From Rhynchonema sp. JSB1_4 (taxonomy: Eukaryota; Nematoda; Chromadorea; Monhysterida; Xyalidae): a stretch of 64,000 nt of DNA. The notes under the pieces are model-generated. The model did no database searches. It was not told the origin of the DNA and was given only the letters and a program-made list of their open reading frames with translations. The position numbers and the translations under genes are program-made. Below are positions 21,770-32,707 of the stretch, piece after piece. Position 1 is the stretch's first letter, and the number at the start of each line of letters is the position of its first letter. Location: positions 1 to 64,000 of the forward strand of contig JASAMV010003756.1 of assembly GCA_030248065.1 (NCBI GenBank), in the 5' to 3' direction.

Positions 21770-23498
21770 ATGACATCCACGAATGTAATCGACGAACAGC
21801 AACAACTAACGTGGAACATCAGCTGCGTCACATCCGCTGTGGTCGACCTTGTGTTGTTTTTGAGTATGTTGCGCATTATCGTGCCCGTCATGTCACATCA
21901 GGCGTTGCGCGCAAAAAAAGAATGGGTACTTTTGACCGGTTAGCCAGAAAGCAAGTCGAATGATATATGCTTTTTTCGGAATGAATTGCTCCCTCCTCTC
22001 AGGTCTGTGTGTCGCTGACGGAATGGTTGGACTCGGCAGCGTGCAGTTTTACACTGGCTACTACGGTCATCAAGTCAGCCACAACGCCACGGTACTGAAA
22101 CACCTTGGTCCCTGATGCTTCCGTCATAATAAAGCAGTATCACTTGTTTCTGATGGTTTCAACCGCAGATGTTTCAGATGTTCAACATTTCCAAGTGGGA
22201 CTGCGTGCTCTATCCGCACAACCTTTTGTGGAATGTTGGCACGGCACCGAGAGGTTTGAGAATATTGGAAACACATCGTCATCCTCAAACAAATCTAACT
22301 GTGGTAAAAATCTCCAGGTTTACTAATGGCCCTGATCAGCATCGATCGATTCGTTCTCGTGCGTTGGCCAACGTTCTACCTGTCAAAGGTCTCAAGGCTT
22401 CATTTTTTTGAAATGAATAAATATAATAAATAATTATATAATAAATAATGATAAATATTTAAAAACATAACTGCTATTGCCACTTGAACATCCTGATAAA
22501 TTTATTTCAAATCTAAATTTGAACACATAATGTATCTCGATGTTTCACTTCATCGTCAGGTGACCGTCAACATGTACCGTACGATAGTTGGCATCGTTTT
22601 CGGTCACACTTTGTTGTTGACCATTGAATCGTACGTGGCCGTGTACCGCGATCGATCGATAACAACAAACATAAATCTCTGCAACCAAATGGCATCCGTC
22701 AGAGATGGCTTCTTCGTGTTCAGCATGTTGATCTTCTATGCTGGCGCCTTGCTGAGCGTTATCGCACAAATACTGACAGTGGTGGCGCTGAAACTAAGAG
22801 ACAGAAAGGTGATTGATTGATTTAAAATGATTCAATCACTGATTGTTTGATTCCTCGATTGATTGGTTGATCGATCGATTTGTTGATCCTTTCATTGACC
22901 CAAATCTACTGATCGATTGATTTAATATTGATTGATCAGTTGATCGACCAACTGATTGAATCGACCGATTGCTTAACGAAAAGTAATTGATTGATTGTCG
23001 AACAAATGCTAACATGATCAGGTGCAATCAAAAAGCGGCGAGAATCACATCTCAGCGGCTCAACGCGAGTACACCCGTCGCGTCAACAAATCAGCATTGA
23101 TGACATTCTTGTTTGTGATCCTACCTTGTATTCTCGGGGTATGTCAAAGTCAAAAGTTTGTTCCGTGTATATTCAGTTGATGTTTCACGCAGTAAGGACC
23201 CCGCAGGTATTGGAGCGAAACACGCAGAGCGACGGAATCGACATGTTGCGTGAAGCTGTCAATGCTGTATTGTTTATGGCACCAAGGTATGTACATATGT
23301 AGGTAATTCGTCTCTAAGCAGGTGCAAGTGCCGCATTTGCAGGTTATCACATTATTTTCTTTCATCAGCATCAATTCAATCTTGAACGCGGTGATTTTCA
23401 TTCGCTCTAACGACGTTCTACGTTGCGCTTGGCAGGCGACCCTGAAGTGCAAGAAGTTGCCGGCGAATGTGGACCTGTGGAAGAATCTACCGCAATAG
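21770..23498 (+). CDS. Seven-transmembrane receptor, rhodopsin-like, nematode-type
   Basis: Eight exons give 329 residues in one frame: 21770-21938, 22003-22091, 22169-22253, 22318-22388, 22560-22808, 23022-23138, 23207-23286, 23369-23498. Segments in order: an N-glycosylation site NIS, TM1 (SAVVDLVLFLSMLRIIV), TM2 with LCVADGMVGL, an extracellular loop with Cys, TM3 ending SIDRFVLVRW (DRF in place of DRY), TM4, TM5, a basic third intracellular loop, TM6 with FVILPC, and TM7 SINSILNAVIFI. The usual NPxxY of TM7 is replaced. The ligand is unknown; divergent chemoreceptor-like families such as nematode SRSX or a peptide receptor are possible. ATG 21770 is chosen because it lies just before TM1; an in-frame ATG at 21695 would add 25 residues. 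Confidence 0.82.
22809..23021. repeat. GATT/GATC-rich simple repeat filling receptor intron 5
   Basis: Degenerate iterations of GATTGATT, TTGATCGATC and related tetranucleotides occupy nearly the whole intron between two coding exons. A similar but shorter tract is in an innexin intron (53028-53160). Confidence 0.7.
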
Positions 23499-24524
23499 AC
23501 CCCCCGTCCCGTCCTAACCGTTGATTATGTTACATCTCATCTGTGAAATTTTATAGTCCATTATTGTTCCCGGCTCTGACTGTCCTGGATATTTTCCAGA
23601 GAACTTTGGTCATTGTGTATGATACAGTACGCGTTCAATAAGTCGTGCTGGCTTGTAAAACAGTTTTTTCGTGCTTGCAGCATTTTTACGTTATGCCCTT
23701 TACAGAAAATGGTGTTTGTGTGCTTTTCTTATGTTGTGCAGAGGTTCCTGTTTTCTTCTTTTTTATTTTGCAAAAACCCACTGGCCAAGAATCCCATTGC
23801 ACCTGGCAAAGCGCACGCAGCCATAACATCTCTCCATTGCTTGCGCTTGAACACGGAACAAATGCGACTGCTACAGTGCACATCATGAAACGTGGTCGAT
23901 CGAGCACACTCATCAGTCGAGATACTTAACTACACAACGAGGGAAACGATTCTGAAGTCCATTCTTCTTTCTTGACATCATAAAAAAGCAAACATGCTCC
24001 TATTTCCACAAAAAAGACTTCAACCCAGTGGCCCTTCTTGAAACGGGACCGTCGTTATTATCTGCTCGGGTCCGAGCGGTGAATTAAAAATTTTTTAAAA
24101 GAAGTTTAAGTTCGAACGCAAGATTTTCCAATCCTGGCACAGGTTAACCGCTATGGTTTTTATGCTAATTGTATTGTATGGTCGATGATAAACTGAACTG
24201 AACTATACATGTACAATGTACATAAAATATAGATTTTGATAAATTGAATTGAAAAGTTTTGAGAGTGGAATTTTATGCAAGATAGATGTCGATGAGATTG
24301 AATGAAAGAGAATCACAGCGAAAAAAGTAAAACACAGTCTTTTGATGACATCCAATCACAAACATGAATATGGCAGGTCAAAACTAGGGGGATTCTTGGT
24401 TAACAAAACAGTAGTCCAAAAAAACCAGCAGCTCAGCCTTCAACTACACATAATACATTACAGTCGGTTGATGATCCTGAGACAAAAAGGGAAAGTGAGA
24501 AAAGTGCACCATATCAGCGACTTG
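23499..24524. other. Region between the receptor and the minus-strand membrane gene
   Basis: Converging 3' flanks. It contains most of the second copy of the diverged direct repeat (from about 24213). No supported exon. Confidence 0.45.
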
Positions 24525-24612
24525 CTAAGTCGCCATTTCTGTTTGCACATTTCCCGGTATGATGTGCATAAGTGATTCGACATACATTTTATGCAATGAT
24601 CGGTCATCCCAA
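24213..24612. repeat. Diverged direct repeat, copy 2
   Basis: Partner of 20138-20605, same orientation. It overlaps the tentative last exon of the minus-strand membrane gene (24525-24722), so the end of that gene may be formed from repeat sequence. Confidence 0.68.
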
Positions 24613-27600
24613 GTGCTATTGTTGGTCCACAGATCACGATTGTGCATCGAGATTTCACCCTGATTTTCAGGGTCGGGTGCGTGCGGCCGCGGCTGGCCAC
24701 TGCTCGGCTGCATGTCCATGGACTAAAATCAATATTTTTTGTTGCAACAGATTGGCTCTTAATTTCTCAACAATTTCAACAAATATCTCGTACACATACT
24801 GTACCTGTTTGATGTGAAACAGTTGTTCGACTTGGTCAGCGAGTGTGTGTGGGTTGTATGCACCCGGCTCGATCAGCTCCGACACCGACTTGCGGTACGC
24901 TTCCAGCTCCGCGATCTTCGGTGTTGCCTTATCGGTTGCAATGGGTGGCTGCATAAATGCATTTTGTTTCGGTTAAATTTCTTGATGAGCTCGTCAGAGC
25001 CTTTGACCACGTATAATCCATCCAAATGCTCATAAGACACTTTTTCTGAAGCTGGCTTGGCCAGATCCAATAATGTTCCGGTCCCACGTATTTCGAAAAC
25101 GAAAGAAAGTGGAATGCACATTCGTATATTTGGTAAAAACACGCTCTCTACCTCGGTGCGTAAATTCTTTTTTGACCCCCAAAACATTCGCGTAAGCACG
25201 CGCACACGCAACAAATTGAGGTCAGCCGGCTGGAACTTGTCATCATCTCTCTCGGCCCGTTCTCTTTCTTTTGTTTTTCAAACACGTGTCACCGGTACAT
25301 TATTGGATCTGGTGAAACCAGCTTTAAAAAAGTGTCTCATGATCTCCTGGTTGGACTATACGCTCATAGGAACAAAATATACATACATGCAGGGCACTAA
25401 TGTGCACGGCACCAATATTCTGAGCCTGTTACCATTCTACTCACTTGAATTTCTGTACCATCACTGATGTCGGTTCCAACTTCTGTGGTCTTCCCTGGTT
25501 GTTGGCCCAAACTGGTTGTTCTGCAAAGAGTGTATAGCAATACATACACAAGTGAGCTATGCAATTATCGTTGGGTTTCATGCCGTTTTTGTTTCTTAAT
25601 TGGGCCAGTGTATCAACTCCCGCTTCCTAAAAGTACATACCTAACCTATGTACAGTCTAAGGGAGGGGCAACCGCACCACCAATTAATAAAAACAACAAA
25701 GTGCACCTAAATTTGGCAACAGTGCGGTCCGGGCTAATTCAATCAAGCACTTACCCTCCGACATCTTCGTCTCCGTCCAAAGTACGAGACGCCCATTTCG
25801 CTAATTGATCTTGGTTTAGCGACGGACCTAAACGTTGCTGGTTATGTGAAACATCACGTAAAACATACCTTATGAAACCGTCAACTACAGTATGCATACC
25901 CGTACGTGACGCTCAGAGTGCTTTAAAAGAGTACAGTAGATGTAGTGTATGTAGGTAGCAGTACTTTGGTGCTGGTTGCTAATTGAACACATGTAAGTGC
26001 ACTGGGTTTGGAATTCGGGCATTCTTTTTGACGCGAATTCCCTTGGGGCACGAATAAAGTGCAAGCCCAAGTTTCTCTCGGATGCCAATGTTATCAATCA
26101 TACCTGATCAAGATTTTACAACATCACGAGTATTGTTATGGTTATGCTTCATGTTTTCACTTTTTACACTTCGCGATAATTGGGGAAACACGGCTAATAG
26201 ACAGTCGGCAAATCAAGCAATAATATGAACCCCAAATTAGCGCGAGAAATGATACGTGTGGATTTGACGATGTGACTTGACCGCGGTTACTATAAGTCGA
26301 TGCATTACAACTTACTATGTGATCCGCAAAAAGACACTGTCATTTCAGTAGGAAAGTTCCAAGCTGTACAGGACATACAGTAGGTATCCCGTAACCTTGT
26401 TGCGCAGCTTTGATAATAGAGGCGTAGGCGGCCTGCATCAATGCACTATCGTCTTGTTGAGCGTTAGAGATCAGGCGAAGGTCGTCCAATCTGCAATGAC
26501 AATGAGACAATAAAGAAAATCGTAAAATAGTCCCAAAAATAGTGTGCCAGACACTTTATTGATGTTCGCCAACTCCCGTTTACCGCCACGAGCGTTAGGA
26601 AGTGTAGCATGACATGCGCATGCAGGAATGGCGTGATGAAAACCGCATTGCGTGCGGTCCATCTTTACTCCACCCGCGCTCTGTCGTGCAGCCTTTCATT
26701 CCCGCTAACGACCCTAGTTAGGCAATGATGACATTGTAGGCAATTGCTCACGTCATTGTATAGCTACATACGTACATTACGTGTAGGTGTAAGTTTCTTA
26801 GACTTTCACACCTAGATATTGTTGCAAGATTGTTCAAGCTTCAGCATCAGACCATTTCGCTTACGATTAACAACACGTGTGGAAAGGAAAGGTCTGTTTA
26901 TTCAATGAAGTTCTGTTAACAAAACGTCGATCATCAAAAATGGAACACATGGAACCTAATGTTTCAGGTGGCCAGTGCAGTAGCATACAACTGCTGCAAT
27001 TCTATTTCGTGCGTGTGCGTGTATCCGTGTACCCTGACGCAACAAGGCGGCGTGTGCACGTCAATGGCATATGGACGAGCAGAATTTCGGTTCAATTGCT
27101 GCCGGCGCGCATCACAAATATCGAGGCTACAAGTCTGAGCCGCGCGTCGAACGAACCACCGCAGTCAGTTTCACCCGTTTTCTCTTAATTTTCATCATGT
27201 TTTCTTTAATTTTCTGCAATACGTGTTCCGTGCGCACACCATTTTTTTACTTTCAAACACGTAAAAGTAAAACTTAAAAAAATCATATGCACACACCCTC
27301 CAGCGGTCATATCCGTCTGAACGTCATTGTCCTTCACCACCTTTCTCTGCACTTCTACAGTACTTATCGCTGGCACTGGAGCTTTCGGTTCCAGTTGGCC
27401 AGTCTCGATGTCGTATTGCTGTCTCTTCGGCCGCCGTTGCTCATCGGCGCTGCAAAACATCGTTATTTTTCATTTTTTATCTACAATTTGTTTAAAGATC
27501 GTGCTCTATCATGCTCTCAGTCGTCAATCACCCCACGTCAGTTCACCTGTGCACTGTATCGACGCCAAACGCATTGTAATAGGCACACAAACAGAACCAG

Positions 27601-30600
27601 CCAATGAGTATCACTGCCAGCATGCCGCCAAGCGCGACCAATACGATCCAGTAACGTTTGGACTCGCGTTGTTCAGGCGTGACGTAGGCTGCAATGGGTT
27701 GCGGGTGAACTTGTCCACCACAAAGACATTGTTGTACCACTTTCTGAACATTCTCAGCCACTCACATCTCTAATTCTCTTGCCACCAGCATGGCCCACTA
27801 ACAAGGACGGCAGTTTTTATTGCCTGGTTACAAGCTCATCAGCATCTTACGACATTTTGAACCTTGGAGGATATTTGGCTGAAAACTCTGAGCATTTGCT
27901 CTCTGATCAACACTGATTCCATACCTGACCTACTGTGTGCATATAGAAACTGATCAAAGTACAGGCACGTCGGAGAACTTGTTCTGCATCAAAGTTATTG
28001 CCATGTCTGACAATGTGCGGGTATCATCCATCAAAAAAATCGCATGAAATTTGACTTGACATTATATACCTGAATACGATTCAATAGCAATGCCGAGATA
28101 TCGATTGAACATTTCGGTGGTCAATTGGTCCCTCAAATCGCGCACGATGTAGTCGGCGTCGACGTACTCGCCGTCAAGCAGCACTGCAAACACAACCATG
28201 AACCGAGTGCTGTCCAGTGCGTAGGTGATGTTGAGAATCTGCAAAAGCAATCGGTTGATCTGGGCCTCCAATGCGTGTTCCGTGTTTGTTTGTTCCGGAT
28301 GTTACAATCTGTTTTAATTCTGAGTTCACGTAATCGCATGACTGTGATTTAACCCATTATTTTTCTCAAAGAAGGATCTGAAAATGATGGGGTAGGCCAT
28401 TTGTTCGGTTTAGGTTTTTGTTGAAATTTTAAGATATACCGCCGGTTTCGCGGCCCACTTCGTCTGCGTCAAATGAAATACACGCGCATTACAAACAAGG
28501 CACCTGTGTTTCTCTCATTGCGCTGGAAAATTTGCCATGGTCTTTGTCAGGGTTGCTTCAAAAAAGGCTTTTAATTAAAAAATAAAAAAGAATTTTGGAG
28601 CTCAGATTTTTCTTTTTTATGAAAGCAAGTTGCCCAAAAATGGGCTAAAATTCCCCAAATGCCCTTTTTGGGAAAAAAATGGCACTTTGTTTTCCGTGGA
28701 CGGGCCCCTTTTCCAAAATCGCGCCTGCGGCGCCCTACAAGGGCGGATCAAGGGGGCCACAGGGGCCATGCCCCCCTTTGGCCTCTGAAGGGGGCCACCG
28801 TTTCGGAAAGAAGAAGAAAAAAGGACCCCTAAATCGCAGGATTTTCACTCTGACACACTTCAAAAGTCCAAAAATCGCTCACTCCGCGCGTCAGATAGAC
28901 CCATTTTAGATGTAATTTAGCTTTCGCGCGCGTAAAAAGTGCCAAATTTTCGCGCGCTTCGCGGGCATTGACACATTTAGTATGATATTTGGTGTAAAAA
29001 GCGCGAAATTCTAAACAAGCACTAGATAAAAATGACTTTTTGGATTTGGCCCCTCCCTTGGCCAAAAGCTGGATCCGCCAATGGCGCCCTCTATTGTCCC
29101 TAAAGGTGTACCAGGATACGCGGGCCAGTCATGGTGATGTGACACATAACCACCACTGCATGCTTGTCGTACAACAGTTTATACATGCGGTTGAACGAGA
29201 CTTAGTGACCCCTCCACCAAAAATCACGTGCCTGAACTTCCAGTCTGTTGTGCAATAAGTACTGTATAATTTCTGAGCAAACATAAACTTGAATCGTGAA
29301 ATATTACATACAATTTCTTTCACTTGCTTGTGCGCGATGCAGACTCGCCCACTTCAGGAAATGTAATTGCACAAAAACTGTATCATCGTTTTGGGTGGCA
29401 TATTGCTCTTTTCAAAATGAGATTTATTCACACGGCGACAGTGAGATAATACAGAAAATAAATGTGTGGCAACACATGTCATTTGGAAATCCCATTTTGT
29501 CACTTGTCGGTCGTAAAAATAGCCAAGCCAAATTGGAAAGAAAACCTGATTAAAAAGTGCCTTCATTGCTAACAGCTGATTTTCATGCAGTTCATTCATC
29601 CATGTTGCATCACTTTGTCCCCTGAGGTCATTTCTGACACCATCTAACCTTTTTTTAGAAAATGTGAAATGCGTATTTAATTGAAAACTGTTCCTTAGAA
29701 ACCGTATAAAAACATATACAGTGACAGCTTCAGAACTCGACGGCGGTATTGTTTCTACCTTTTGAGGCATCTTTGACTCCGACGCGGCTCGAACTTTGTC
29801 AACGGCACTTGTTCGCGAGAATCAAACAGACTTTTCGCCTTTTATGGCGCCGCCGTATGACGCAATATATCCGGCGCGCAATATCATTGTAGCACTCATG
29901 GGAATGGGAGTTCAGTACCCAGATAAAACCGACCGTATAGATTATGGTGAGTGCACCCGATAACTCCTTGAGACAGTCTATACAATAAGATCACATGTGT
30001 TTGCAAGCCAATTTTAGCTCATACAGAGATGAGCAAAGATGTTGTATAGGTGCGGCCCCTTTGGCGTTAAGCGCGCGGCAAAAAGTGATCTCACAAAAGA
30101 AGAAAAAGCCCAACCTCCGTAAGACACAAGCATGGTTATATGGACACATGTATAGGTCGTCTGGAAATTGATGAAATTGTCCTCTATTTTTCATCCTCCC
30201 ACCGACCCGCATATGTCAGAACGAATTTGCTACCCACTACATATGTATGAATATGGACCCAATCTGTATGCCACTTTTTTGTTTTTGGCACACCGCGGTT
30301 GCCGCGGACACGGCTCGGGGTTCGCATTATTTCATTACGATTCTGGTTGTTAAACATAATAATAATAACCCAAGCAAAGTGCATTCTTGCACAATTATTG
30401 GGAAAAGTATACTTGGCCTTGTTTCATACCATGGGTGCTACCGGATGCTACACTATCTACAATCATATGCGTGCCCGCGTCCGAGACGGGCCAATTGTAA
30501 ACAATGCATCATCGGCAAGGAGTACAGAGTTTTCGATGGCTTCTCTTTCGGAGAGTTACGACCCCAAGCGCATCTGATACATTCATAATAAATGGATTTG

Positions 30601-32707
30601 TGCGCGCGCCTCTCGAAACGTTTGTTTCTTACAACAGAGCACCGATAGAAAAGAGCTTTTCGGAGTGCAACATCCGAGCTCAGCAATCGCTTTCATTTGT
30701 GCATGTAAATGGGGTGCATGTTCTACAGTACACTCGCTGACTCGACCGCTCATAAATTTATGTCGCATTCGCTTTGTTCCTCCATTATTATGTATAATAA
30801 CAAACTTTAAAAAAAAGAAAATATCTATCGTAGTGTCACGTGACTGACCTCAACCCTGACTTTGCGTTGTTGCACTGCGTCGGCGCCCCTCACAATCTCA
30901 TTTTCGTCATTATTATTTCGATTGGTCACCACTTGGCGTCGCTGACCGTATCTTTCAAAATTAATTATCAATTGCATAATCTTTTTAAAATGCGAGATTG
31001 TACTTCGTAGAAAAGTCTAACTTTCAAACTTTTTTTGATCAGTCTCATGGCAAAGATGATTATACACCAAACATTGAGCTATACGACTTTGCCCACCTTT
31101 CAGCCTCGGCCATAGTCATTGCGTCGACAATCGCGTCTTGTAGTCCATGTTGTAGATCGGCCCTGAATCGGTCCTGATTGCTGCGCACACCGCGTGCGGT
31201 GTGACCAACTGAAATGATGTTTCAGAGCTTGGCCAGAGGTTTTGAAACCCGCTTGAAAAAATTATGAGCTTGCAGTCGTAGCCAAGTGCGGCCATCTGGT
31301 GCGTCTGCGCTGACGATGACCTGGTGCACCGTCTGTCGATGCAAATGGTACGTCAAGAAACACCAGACGGCATAACTTTCCACGCTTCTGTATCAGCCCG
31401 TTTTAGTTTATCAGAGGTTCAGGAACCATCTTATTCGATGTGTTGGATTTGTGCCCACATCCCGGTTTCTCCGAATTTCGCCGTTTCTTTTATTATGCAC
31501 AGCATATGGAGGAAATATTTTTTGATCTTTCATTCATGTTGTGAAACTGCCAATTGTTTTCAGAAATTTCTGTGGTCAGCATTTTTCATTCATTCTCGGG
31601 AACAGAATCTGCATGGAACTTCACCATCACCCACTTTGACCGGCCCGCCTGAGCACTTCCATAGTTTTACATTAAATCACATCGCTTAACTTGGCAAGGA
31701 AGCCCTGCACATGCGAGCGCAGGTCAACCATCGCAGTGAGCCAAAAGCAGTAACAGCGACGTTTTGTGCCCGTGCACGAGGCAACGAGCCAACTTTCTTC
31801 CTTTGCCAGCCAAAAATTGGTCTCCGAAACACAACAGACAAAGCCAGCCAGCCAGCGAGGCAATTGTAAGCTAAATAGAGAGAACATCAGAATACTTTTT
31901 CGATCCGTCTCTGACCTGCGTGCCGGGTCAAAGGCGAACAACAAAACAGAGACGCATTGCATGTTCACGCAAAGCACAGGGCCGAAACACAGAGCCAGAG
32001 TGAGAGGGCATCGGGTCATATCTGGCAAATAGGGCAACTTGAATGCGCATGCCGGCGCGCGAGCGTCATTTTTGGCTGAAACAAAACGATTGCGGACTGC
32101 TGCTTGCCACTGAGGCGCTTTTGGAACAAAATGGTTTCAACACAAAGTGGTCCTTTTGAGGGGCCTGATATGCATGCTTGATGAACTTGAACTGTGAAAC
32201 GTGATTGGGAACCTTTTCGGGGACCGAGTGGACAATTACTGATCTTTTGATGTGTCTCTGTTCTGCTCTCTGTTTTTCGTTTTGCTTGAACAAAAAAGAT
32301 TTCCTTTTTTGGGCTACAAACGTTTTGTGAAGCACCATTGCTGCTGTGCTCAATTTGTACACCGTTTCGTTTGCTAATAGCGAGTAACCTTGCACTATTC
32401 TTCCCATTTTGTCAGACATTTTTGGGTGCCGTGTCGCATTGGCTTCATTGTTGAAGGAAAGAAAAAAGCAGCAGAAATCCTGCATGCTCACCCAGTTGAA
32501 GTTTGTGACGGTCTTCCGGTAACCAACCAACTGATGTTTCATTGCTGTTATACGCATCTGCTTGAGCATCAATCGCTGGAACATTGGAAATGTGACGAAT
32601 CTTGTGTCCAAGAGCTTTGAAGAGGTCAGGGAAAGTACAAAATTAGCGAACTTACCATTAATGACCACTACGAGCATGAACCACGTTGTTGTTACTGTCC
32701 CTTTCAT
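24525..32707 (-). CDS. Unidentified single-pass membrane protein (multi-exon, partial model)
   Basis: Not recognised. Phase-compatible minus-strand exons, 5' to 3': 32707-32656, 32614-32492, 32442-32213; one or more unresolved near 31390-31270; 31208-31097; 30951-30855 (or 30849); 28259 (or 28265)-28070; 27760-27547; 27449-27297; 26490-26396; 26103-26003 (or 25991); 25800-25755; 25520-25459; about 25055-25008; 24948-24805; 24722-24525. The first exon encodes a signal-peptide-like start (MKGTVTTTWFMLVVVI). Exon 28259-28070 encodes an alpha/beta segment (NITYALDSTRFMVVF...) reminiscent of a SEA-type ectodomain. Exon 27760-27547 carries one membrane helix (YWIVLVALGGMLAVILIGWF). The rest would be a cytoplasmic tail with blocks such as GIREKLGLALYSCPKGI and LEAYRKSVSELIEPGAYNPH. 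The first two introns are only 41 and 49 nt. The 5' end may extend further or the locus may be two genes. Confidence 0.5.
25003..25372. repeat. Inverted duplication of an exon-like segment
   Basis: Minus-strand reading of about 25113-25003 and plus-strand reading of about 25261-25372 align over roughly 110 bp: both contain ACATTATTGGATCTGG, then CCAGCTT, AAAAAGTGTCT, and a GGA.TATACG block. The translated arms share LSFVF and TGTLLDL. The minus arm overlaps a tentative exon of the membrane protein gene. The plus arm breaks down after about 30 codons and looks like a decayed inverted copy. Confidence 0.75.
28738..29083. mobile_element. Non-autonomous hAT-like element (GGCGGATC ends)
   Basis: Ends CAAGGGCGGATC (left) and GGATCCGCCAATG (right) are inverted repeats. 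They are flanked by GCGCCCTA (28730-28737) and GCGCCCTC (29084-29091), a 7/8 match for an 8-bp duplication. The interior has runs of G/C and a CGCGCG core resembling elements near 60.5 and 61.2 kb. It lies in a large intron of the minus-strand membrane gene. Confidence 0.75.
29767..30577 (+). CDS. Candidate small plus-strand gene nested in a minus-strand intron
   Basis: Tentative. Three segments join in phase: 29767-29946 (donor GTGAGT), 30220-30297 and 30375-30577 (TGA). Starting at ATG 29844 the product would be 127 residues, 384 nt in total. The first segment is too short to show as a long frame by itself. Encoded features: an N-terminal MAPPYDAIYPARNI, a hydrophobic stretch around LYATFLFLAH and a Ser-rich C-terminus. 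No family recognised. It would lie antisense inside the intron between minus-strand exons 30951-30849 and 28259-28070. Phase agreement at two joins could be chance in a region where random frames look plausible. Confidence 0.28.

Noticed and set aside
27127..27181. A short minus-strand exon that would end the membrane protein with KLTAVVRSTRGSDL.
   Set aside because: It joins in phase, but 26490-26396 also joins in phase and leads into a longer consistent chain, so that was preferred. It could be an alternative 3' end.
29354..29770. A 138-codon minus-strand frame starting MPQK.
   Set aside because: No acceptor/donor pair fits the neighbouring exons, no family resemblance, and its start overlaps a plus-strand candidate exon. 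Possibly coding, but unsupported.
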